5,000 nt of DNA, from assembly GCA_002299495.1 (NCBI GenBank), contig DBNZ01000027.1:1-5000 (forward strand), read 5' to 3'. The position numbers and the translations under genes were made by a program. The notes beneath the pieces were generated by a model that searched no databases, was not told the DNA's origin, and saw nothing but the letters and a program-made list of their open reading frames with translations. How positions within the stretch are numbered: the stretch's first letter is position 1; each line of letters begins with the position of its first letter. The DNA comes from Methylococcaceae bacterium UBA659 (lineage in GTDB: Bacteria > Pseudomonadota > Gammaproteobacteria > Methylococcales > Methylomonadaceae). Shown here piece after piece: positions 1-5,000 of this stretch.

Positions 1-653
1 ACATGGATAAAATCCCGCCGTTGTTCGCCATTGGCGTAGCCGTCGCAGCCTTCAAACAGGCGGGCCACGCCGTGTTCAATGACTTGCCGGTTAAAATGGA
101 AAACCGTGCTGCTCATGCCGCCTTTGTGTTGCTCCCTGGGGCCGTAGACGTTGAAATAGCGGAACCCGGCGATTTGGCTGGCGGCGTCCGGCAAAACTCG
201 GCGCACATATTGGTCAAATTGGAATTTGGCATAGGCGTACATGTTGATGGGTTGCTCGCAGTCACGGTCGACGCGAAAACCCTTTTGGCCGTTGCCGTAA
301 ACCGAGGCAGACGAGGCGTAAAGGAATTGGACGCACCGGGTTTGGCACCAGTCCAACAGGCGTTTGGAATAGTCGTAATTGTTCGCCATCACATAGCGGC
401 CATCCCATTCGGTGGTGCTGGAGCAGGCGCCTTGATGGAATACGGCGCGGATTCCGGAAAAATTGGATTTCCCGATGCGCCCGATAAATTCGTCTTTGTC
501 TAGGTAGTCGGCGATGTCTAAGTCGGCGATGTTGTGCATTTTGCGGCCATTGGTCAAATTGTCGACCAACAAAATATCGCGTTCGCCGCGCTGGTTTAAG
601 GCCTTGACCAAATTGCTGCCGATAAAACCGGCGCCGCCGGTGACGATGATCAT
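1..653 (-). CDS. hldD: ADP-glyceromanno-heptose 6-epimerase, 3' end beyond window
   Basis: Last step of ADP-heptose synthesis: NADP-dependent epimerisation at C6'' of ADP-D-glycero-D-manno-heptose to the L-glycero form used for the LPS inner core; cytoplasmic. About 217 codons of a family length near 310-330 are present; the gene runs off the left edge without a stop. It is an extended short-chain dehydrogenase. The N-terminus MIIVTGGAGFIGSN is the Rossmann GxxGxxG motif. GACSSTTEWDG near residues 75-85 is a family hallmark. The catalytic set is S115 in YASSAS, then Y139 and K143 (YxxxK in MYAYAKF). FNVYGPRE and HKGGM follow, with K177 matching the second conserved lysine of the E. coli enzyme. 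The visible part ends near RRDFIH. The ATG at 653 overlaps the hldE stop (ATGA) and follows a purine-rich stretch containing GGGGGAAAG. Alignment with remembered E. coli HldD is nearly collinear, so the call is firm. Confidence 0.96.
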   Translation of the reverse strand, partial: MIIVTGGAGFIGSNLVKALNQRGERDILLVDNLTNGRKMHNIADLDIADYLDKDEFIGRIGKSNFSGIRAVFHQGACSSTTEWDGRYVMANNYDYSKRLLDWCQTRCVQFLYASSASVYGNGQKGFRVDRDCEQPINMYAYAKFQFDQYVRRVLPDAASQIAGFRYFNVYGPREQHKGGMSSTVFHFNRQVIEHGVARLFEGCDGYANGEQRRDFIH

Positions 654-2074
654 GCTTTCCCCCGGGCTTTGTGGATCAGGTTAGTGGTGGATTGGCCGGC
701 GACGAAAGGCAGGATTTTTACTTCGCCGCCCGCTTTGACCACACAATCGGCGCCGGCCACCTGTTCTGGCAGGTAATCGCCGCCCTTGACGATCACGTCC
801 GGCAACCAGCGGCAATACAGCCGCTCTGGGGTTTCTTCGGTGAATTCCACCACCCAATCGACGCAGGCTAGGGCGGCTAGTACGGTCATGCGCTGTTGTA
901 CGCCGTTGATAGGGCGGTCTTCGCCTTTCAATTGCCTGACCGAAGCGTCGGAATTGACCGCGACGATTAGGCGGTCGCCTAAGGCCTTGGCTTGTTGCAA
1001 ATAAGTGACGTGGCCTGCGTGCAGGAGGTCGAAACAGCCGTTGGTCATGATGATGCGCTCGCCGTGGGCTTTGGCGGCGGCGATGAGTTTTTCCAGTTCG
1101 TCTTCGCTGACGGTGCCGTAAACGGTGTCGCGGTCGCCGTGCATGGCGCGGGCCAGCTCATGAGGGGATACGGTTGATGTGCCGAGCTTGCCGACCACGA
1201 TGCCGCCGGATAGATTGGCCAAAGACATGGCGTCCAGCAACGGCAGGCCCGCCGCTACGCCTAAGGCCATCACGGCGATCACGGTATCGCCGGCGCCGGT
1301 GACATCAAACACGTCTTTGGCTTGGGCGGGCAGGGAATGGTGCTGGCCGGGTGCGATCAGGGTCATGCCCGCCTCGCCTCGGGTCAGCAGCAAGGAGTTG
1401 ATCTGGTGCTGCCCTAGCAGCGCTAGACCCTTATCCAATAATCCTTGCTCGTTTTGCCAAGGCCCGGCCACTGCCTGAAATTCGGCCAGGTTAGGGGTGA
1501 TGATATCCGCCCGGGCATAGCGGGAAAAATCGGTGCCTTTGGGGTCAACCAAGGTTTTCAGCCCGGCTTGGCGGGCGGCTAGGATTAAGTCTTTGACGTT
1601 AGCCAGGGTGCCCTTGCCATAATCGGAAAACACTACGACCTCGTGTGGTGGCAATTGCGCGTTAAATTTTGCCCATAAAAGGTCTTGGTCGAACAAGAGC
1701 GGCAGTTCTTCAAAATCAACCCGGATTAACTGTTGGTGCTGCGCCAGAATACGCAATTTGCATAAGGTACGCCGCGACGGCCCGGCGATGAAATCGCACT
1801 GGACATTGTGGTCTTCCAGCATGGTTTGTAGTCGTCCGGCTTCGTCATCGTCGCCGGTCACGCCCAGCAACGTCACCTGGCCGCCCAGTTTGGCGATGTT
1901 TAAGGCTACGTTACCTGCCCCGCCGACGCGCTCTTCGGTGTTTTTGATATTGACGACAGGCACCGGCGCTTCGGGGGAAATCCGGGCGGCATGCCCTGAC
2001 CAATAGCGGTCGAGCATGACATCGCCGATGACTAGGATACGGGCTTGGTGGAACGGGGGTAGGGTGGCTAGCAT
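650..2074 (-). CDS. hldE: Bifunctional heptose 7-phosphate kinase / heptose 1-phosphate adenylyltransferase
   Basis: Cytoplasmic two-domain enzyme. The N-terminal kinase makes D-glycero-beta-D-manno-heptose 1,7-bisphosphate. The C-terminal domain, after GmhB removes the 7-phosphate, transfers AMP from ATP to give ADP-heptose. Residues about 1-320 form a ribokinase/PfkB-type fold: GDVMLDRYW near 17-25, RISPEAPVPVV, the GGAGNVA sugar-site motif, DPKGTDF, TPNLAEF, and VTGAGD with catalytic base D263. Residues about 340-474 form a cytidylyltransferase-like domain: TNGCFDLLHAGH with the HxGH motif at 352-355, GDRLIVAVNSDAS, VKGGDY, and the end motif STTNLI. The full-length fusion (474 residues, against 477 in E. 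coli) shows no damage. The first in-frame ATG is at 2080, but I place the start at 2074. AGGAG at 2086-2082 is only one base from the first ATG and seven from the second. The second also gives the E. coli N-terminal length and the TGATG overlap with gmhA. Confidence 0.97.
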   Translation of the reverse strand: MLATLPPFHQARILVIGDVMLDRYWSGHAARISPEAPVPVVNIKNTEERVGGAGNVALNIAKLGGQVTLLGVTGDDDEAGRLQTMLEDHNVQCDFIAGPSRRTLCKLRILAQHQQLIRVDFEELPLLFDQDLLWAKFNAQLPPHEVVVFSDYGKGTLANVKDLILAARQAGLKTLVDPKGTDFSRYARADIITPNLAEFQAVAGPWQNEQGLLDKGLALLGQHQINSLLLTRGEAGMTLIAPGQHHSLPAQAKDVFDVTGAGDTVIAVMALGVAAGLPLLDAMSLANLSGGIVVGKLGTSTVSPHELARAMHGDRDTVYGTVSEDELEKLIAAAKAHGERIIMTNGCFDLLHAGHVTYLQQAKALGDRLIVAVNSDASVRQLKGEDRPINGVQQRMTVLAALACVDWVVEFTEETPERLYCRWLPDVIVKGGDYLPEQVAGADCVVKAGGEVKILPFVAGQSTTNLIHKARGKA

Positions 2075-2661
2075 CACCATTCTCCTGCGGTGAGTTGGCC
2101 TTCGATGAACCGGTCTTCAATGAGGGCGCACCACCAATGGCCGATCAAAATATGCGCCTCTTGGATGCGGGCGGTGATGGTGGATGGGACTTGCACGGCC
2201 ACCGTCGCAAACGGTAACAATGCGCCGTCGTTGCTGCCGGTGAGGGCGATGACGGATAAGCCTTGTTTGCGTGCGGTTTCGGCAGCCTTGACGATGTTGC
2301 TGCTGTTGCCGGAGGTGGAAATGGCGATCAAACAGTCGCCCTTGCGGCCGATGGCTTCGACTTGGCGGGCAAAGACGCTGGCAAATTCGTAATCGTTGCT
2401 GTGCGCCGTCAAAATCGAGCTGTCGGTGGTCAAGGCGATGGCGGGCAGGGCTTTGCGCCGTTGTTCGTAGCGCACCACAAACTCGGCGGCGATATGTTGG
2501 CAATCGGCGGCGCTGCCACCGTTGCCGCACAACAATATCTTGCCGCCGTGGCGCAAAGTTGCTTGCAATAAATCCCCGGCCTTGGTGATAGCCTCATGGC
2601 ACTTTGGCAGTTGGGTCATTATGTCTTGGTGTTGTTCAAGTTCGGATAGGAAAGTTCTCAA
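2074..2661 (-). CDS. gmhA: Sedoheptulose-7-phosphate isomerase (phosphoheptose isomerase)
   Basis: First committed step of LPS heptose synthesis: converts sedoheptulose 7-phosphate to D-glycero-D-manno-heptose 7-phosphate in the cytoplasm. The family works as a tetramer. The 195 residues (E. coli GmhA has 192) form one SIS domain. An N-terminal helical segment (about 1-38) precedes GGKILLCGNGGSAAD (39-53) and ISTSGNSSN (114-122), which is the sugar-phosphate-binding serine/glycine loop. RIQEAHI (165-171) follows. H56, E60, Q167 and H175 reproduce the spacing (4, 107, 8) of the zinc and active-site residues known from Burkholderia GmhA. The start is a TTG at 2661. The next in-frame ATG (2619) would remove 14 residues of the N-terminal helix, and the frame upstream reaches the msbA stop with no ATG. 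No clear Shine-Dalgarno precedes either. The gene begins 27 bases after msbA and shares one base with hldE. The start is the only uncertain point. Confidence 0.95.
   Translation of the reverse strand: MRTFLSELEQHQDIMTQLPKCHEAITKAGDLLQATLRHGGKILLCGNGGSAADCQHIAAEFVVRYEQRRKALPAIALTTDSSILTAHSNDYEFASVFARQVEAIGRKGDCLIAISTSGNSSNIVKAAETARKQGLSVIALTGSNDGALLPFATVAVQVPSTITARIQEAHILIGHWWCALIEDRFIEGQLTAGEW
2082..2086 (-). promoter_or_regulatory. Ribosome binding site deciding the hldE start
   Basis: The minus strand reads GCAGGAGAATGGTGATG here, so AGGAG lies inside the last codons of gmhA. Spacing to the ATG at 2080 is one base, too short for normal initiation. Spacing to the ATG at 2074 is seven bases, close to optimal, so the second ATG is favoured. 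Its position inside gmhA means ribosomes finishing gmhA can feed hldE. Confidence 0.7.
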
Positions 2662-2688
2662 CGCTGTGGTTCTATGGTTGGGTGGCGG

Positions 2689-4473
2689 CTAGGTGTTTCC
2701 GGCCAGGGGGGCTAAAGGGTTTGGGGTGGCGCAGGGCGGGTTAAATTGCATGGCGTACAACCGGGCATAAGCGCCGTTTTTGGCCAAAAGCTGTTGGTGC
2801 GGCCCACGCTCTATGATCCGTCCGTGATCCAGTACCAAAATCACATCGGCATTTTCTACCGTGGACAGGCGATGGGCAATCACTAAGGTGGTGCGGTTAC
2901 GCATGGCTTTTTGCAGGGCGGCCTGGATATGGCGTTCGGATTCCGTATCCAACGCGGAGGTTGCCTCATCCAAGATTAACAGCGGGGCGTTTTTCAGCAA
3001 AGCCCGCGCTAAAGCCAGCCGTTGCCGTTGTCCGCCGGACAGCTTCACGCCGTTTTCGCCTATCATGGTGTCCAAACCCTCCGCCAGCTTGTTGATGAAG
3101 GGCATGGCGTAAGCGTCCTCGGCGGCTTTGGCAATGGCTTCGCGGCTGGCATTGGCTAGTGCCCCGTAAGCGATGTTGTTGGCGACCGTGTCATTGAACA
3201 AAGTGACCTGCTGGCTGACCAGGCCGATATGTTGGCGCAAGTTGGTCAGTTTATAATCGTTGATTTCGATTCCGTCTAGTAAAATGCCCCCGCTGTCATG
3301 CGGGTAGAACCTCGGCACCAGATTGACTAGGGTGCTTTTTCCGCCGCCGGAGGTGCCCACTAGGGCGACGGTTTGTCCGGGCTCGACCTTTAGGCTGATG
3401 TTTTGTAGCGCGGGTTGGGATGCGCCCGGATAACGGAAGCTGAGGTTTTTAAATTCCAGGGCGCCCTGGCAACGGGCGGTTTCAAAATGGCCTGCATCTT
3501 GTTCAGCCGATAAGTCCAGCAGTTCAAAAATGGAGTCGGCGGCGGCGATGCCGCGTTGGATGTCGCTGTTGGCATCGCTTAATTGCTTGAACGGCCTAGG
3601 TAATAAAAACGCGGCGGTCAAATAACCGACAAACTCACCCGCAGTGGATTGGCCCATAAAAAACAAGGCTAAATACATCAGCACCGACAAGGCTACGGCA
3701 ATGATCAATTGCATGATTTGGTTGTGGATGGCGCTGGTGCGGTGCATTTTTAAGGCTTGGTGGCGGTTGTTCAGGCTGCTGCCTAGGAAGCGGTCGCGTT
3801 CATACTCTTCACCGCCATAAGTACGCACTACCCGGATGCCGGTCACCAGCTCCGAGGTGATATGGGTCATTTCCCCTACCGATTCTTGGATGCGCCTGCT
3901 TAACGTACGCAGACGCTCGCTGACATAGTTGACCAACAAAGCGATCAGCGGGGCCACCACTAAAAACACCAGCGACAGCTTCCAGTTCAAATAAAACAGA
4001 TAGCCTAGTAAACCAAAGGCGGTCAGGCCTTCTTGAATAGTTTTCCGAACCGAATCGGTGGTGGCTTTCGCCACTTCGCCGACATTGTTGGTAATCCGGG
4101 AAATCATGTAACCGCTGTTTTCGCTATCGAAATGGGCGGTTGGCAATTGCGTGTATTTGTCAAACAGTTCAAAACGTAAGGTGTGGATGACATTAAGCGA
4201 GACTTTTGCCAAGAAGTAGTTGCCTAAGTAACTGCCTATGCCCCTAAGAATGATCAGGCCACTGAAAAACAAAGGCAACAGGTACATGTCTGTGCGCGAT
4301 TTATTGGCTTGCAGGGTGTCGATGATTTGGGTGACTAAATGGGCGAACAACGGCTGGGTGCTGGAATAAATCAGGAAGCCGATGATGCTAATGGCAAACA
4401 GCCCGCGGTGTGGTTTCACATAGGTCAGCAGGCGGCGGTAAATGCGGACGCCCGCCTTGGATTTTTGGGTCAT
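2689..4473 (-). CDS. msbA: Lipid A export ATP-binding/permease protein MsbA
   Basis: Homodimeric inner-membrane ABC exporter (half-transporter) that flips core-lipid A from the cytoplasmic to the periplasmic leaflet. With the ATG at 4473 it has 594 residues. Six membrane segments lie at about 25-46, 64-85, 148-164, 165-185, 253-274 and 278-293. The nucleotide-binding domain follows: Walker A GTSGGGKST (373-381, K379), Q-loop Q421, FNDTVANNIAYG as in E. coli MsbA, LSGGQRQR from 478, Walker B LLILDEATSALD with D502 and E503, and H534 in IAHRLST. A Pro/Ala-rich tail of about 16 residues follows the usual MQF end. The longest frame starts at 4509 (606 residues). I prefer 4473 because it matches the E. 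coli N-terminus in length, and because a -10-like TAAAAT at 4518-4513 would put the transcript start near the 4509 codon. Neither start has a good Shine-Dalgarno. Similar exporters exist, but the LPS operon context and NBD similarity favour MsbA. Confidence 0.93.
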   Translation of the reverse strand: MTQKSKAGVRIYRRLLTYVKPHRGLFAISIIGFLIYSSTQPLFAHLVTQIIDTLQANKSRTDMYLLPLFFSGLIILRGIGSYLGNYFLAKVSLNVIHTLRFELFDKYTQLPTAHFDSENSGYMISRITNNVGEVAKATTDSVRKTIQEGLTAFGLLGYLFYLNWKLSLVFLVVAPLIALLVNYVSERLRTLSRRIQESVGEMTHITSELVTGIRVVRTYGGEEYERDRFLGSSLNNRHQALKMHRTSAIHNQIMQLIIAVALSVLMYLALFFMGQSTAGEFVGYLTAAFLLPRPFKQLSDANSDIQRGIAAADSIFELLDLSAEQDAGHFETARCQGALEFKNLSFRYPGASQPALQNISLKVEPGQTVALVGTSGGGKSTLVNLVPRFYPHDSGGILLDGIEINDYKLTNLRQHIGLVSQQVTLFNDTVANNIAYGALANASREAIAKAAEDAYAMPFINKLAEGLDTMIGENGVKLSGGQRQRLALARALLKNAPLLILDEATSALDTESERHIQAALQKAMRNRTTLVIAHRLSTVENADVILVLDHGRIIERGPHQQLLAKNGAYARLYAMQFNPPCATPNPLAPLAGNT

Positions 4474-4512
4474 GCGTTTGGTATGGTTTGAGGTCTGGCC
4501 TGCTAGCATGGC

Positions 4513-4541
4513 ATTTTACTGCGACTGAGGCAAATCACTAA
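4513..4541 (-). promoter_or_regulatory. Candidate sigma70-type promoter for the msbA-gmhA-hldE-hldD operon
   Basis: TAAAAT at 4518-4513 on the minus strand matches the -10 consensus at five of six bases. Seventeen bases further upstream is TTAGTG (4541-4536), a poor -35 match. Transcription would begin near 4506 and give a leader of about 33 bases before the ATG at 4473. This is the only -10/-35 pair with correct spacing I found between the upstream gene remnant and msbA. The weak -35 keeps confidence low. Confidence 0.3.
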
Positions 4542-4600
4542 CGGGAACCTCTATGAATTGACGGATGTTACGCAGTCCGGGCTGAGCTTAGTCTGTGGGG

Positions 4601-4616
4601 GCGCCGCCGCCGGCGC
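4601..4616. repeat. Perfect GC-rich inverted repeat (hairpin) upstream of msbA
   Basis: GCGCCG and CGGCGC form a perfect six-base-pair, all G/C stem around the four-base loop CCGC. It sits 50 bases after the stop of the glycogen phosphorylase remnant and about 130 bases before msbA. No T-run follows on either strand, so it is not a standard intrinsic terminator. It might once have lain at the 3' end of the phosphorylase transcript, or may simply reflect local GC richness. Confidence 0.5.
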
Positions 4617-4665
4617 GATGCGGGGGCGGTGGACGCATACTGGCCAGCCATAACAATACAGGCTT

Positions 4666-4866
4666 TTATGCTATGCTGACCGGCGAGGTTTTCCAAATGT
4701 CCTTGCAATATTCGGCGATGGCGCGGTCGGAGGAGAACTTGCCGATGCCGGCCACGTTCAGGATGGACATGCGGCCCCATTGTGCAATCTCCTGGAATTG
4801 GCGGCCAACCGCATCTTGGCAGTTTGCGTAGCCGGTAAAATCGGCACACACTAGGTACGGGTCATG
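4666..4866 (-). pseudogene. glgP: C-terminal remnant of glycogen phosphorylase
   Basis: An intact glycogen (maltodextrin) phosphorylase is a PLP enzyme of about 800-850 residues that releases glucose 1-phosphate from glycogen. Only the last 66 codons are recognisable here. They read HDPYLVCADF, then GYANCQD, MSILNVAGIGKFSSDRAIAE and YCKDIWKTSPVSIA, ending in TAA at 4668-4666. This follows the family C-terminus (E. coli: HYQVLADY, YVDCQD, FSSDRTIKEYADHIW). The frame meets TAA at 4869-4867 directly before the first homologous codon, and more stops lie upstream. No PLP site or catalytic domain is in the window. A GTG at 4851 could open a 61-residue frame, but it has no Shine-Dalgarno and would make only a tail without the active site. 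Shifting one base just upstream reads W-L-T before HDPY, so a small deletion plus decay is possible, as is loss of the rest through insertion or deletion. Identity as a phosphorylase tail is quite secure; the cause of the break is not. Confidence 0.8.
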
Positions 4867-5000
4867 TTAACCACTACCGGTTTAAGTAAGTACCAAAAAT
4901 GTTAGAACGTGTTTTAAAAGCGGCCACTTCTGATCCGGCTCTTTAAAGTTTGCACCGTTGGTGCTCGACTGCATGGGTGCATACCCTCTAGGGCATAAAG
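4867..5000. other. Unassigned non-coding stretch with clustered small inverted repeats
   Basis: No supportable reading frame lies here on either strand, and the glycogen phosphorylase similarity stops at its left edge. The first half (to about 4920) is visibly more A/T-rich than the operon. The right part holds three short inverted repeats: GCACC-GTT-GGTGC at 4952-4964, GGGT-GCAT-ACCC at 4975-4986 and CCCT-CT-AGGG at 4984-4993, the last two overlapping. It could be a mobile-element end or the regulatory region of a gene to the right; the sequence does not decide. Confidence 0.4.

Noticed and set aside
3..503. 166-codon open frame on the plus strand
   Set aside because: It is antisense to hldD, whose own frame runs unbroken to the left edge with catalytic motifs intact. 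The plus-strand product resembles nothing I recognise.
1911..2530. Long minus-strand frames of 69 and 137 codons overlapping hldE and gmhA
   Set aside because: Out-of-frame shadows of two genes whose real frames carry complete domain motifs; the shadow products are rich in Arg, His and Pro without family similarity.
4601..4616. Intrinsic terminator at the GC-rich hairpin
   Set aside because: The stem is perfect, but no T-run follows on either strand; it is kept only as an inverted repeat.
4595..4831. 78-codon plus-strand frame upstream of msbA
   Set aside because: Antisense to the phosphorylase remnant, no Shine-Dalgarno and no recognisable motif.
4568..4849. 93-codon minus-strand frame upstream of msbA, arginine-rich
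   Set aside because: It overlaps the glycogen phosphorylase remnant in a different frame. Its composition is that of an out-of-frame reading of GC-rich DNA, while the other frame has clear family similarity.
4951..4965. NtrC-type binding site (TGCACC...GGTGC)
   Set aside because: The half-sites fit, but the gap is three bases instead of the usual five, and no partner site is visible.
4959..4974. Sigma54 promoter reading TTGG...TGCAT
   Set aside because: The GG and GC elements are nine bases apart rather than ten, and the CAC after GG is missing.

Overview
The window reads as ordinary chromosomal DNA of a Gram-negative bacterium. Every intact gene serves lipopolysaccharide (LPS) core or lipid A biogenesis. 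The protein sequences, the bifunctional HldE and the moderately high GC content fit a gammaproteobacterium. A methylotroph of the Methylococcales type is my guess, from general resemblance only; no marker gene here settles it.

Positions 1-4473 hold four genes on the minus strand, packed head to tail and transcribed from right to left: msbA (lipid A flippase), gmhA (sedoheptulose-7-phosphate isomerase), hldE (heptose-phosphate kinase and adenylyltransferase) and hldD (ADP-heptose epimerase, cut by the left edge). The msbA-gmhA gap is 27 bases. gmhA/hldE share one base in a TGATG junction and hldE/hldD share four in an ATGA junction, so the set almost certainly forms one operon with translational coupling. 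GmhA, HldE and HldD carry sedoheptulose 7-phosphate to ADP-L-glycero-beta-D-manno-heptose, the donor of inner-core heptose. Only the bisphosphatase GmhB is missing from the window. MsbA flips the core-lipid A made with this donor across the inner membrane.

Positions 4474-5000 contain no intact gene. Upstream of msbA lie a candidate sigma70-type -10 element, a perfect GC-rich hairpin (4601-4616), and a decayed piece of a glycogen phosphorylase gene: about the last 66 codons, in frame from 4866 to 4666, with a stop directly upstream. The last 134 bases (4867-5000) are less GC-rich, hold several small inverted repeats and do not continue the phosphorylase. They may be an insertion-sequence end or the control region of a gene outside the window.

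I see no new system here. The most notable item is the glycogen phosphorylase remnant with its abrupt boundary next to an LPS operon.
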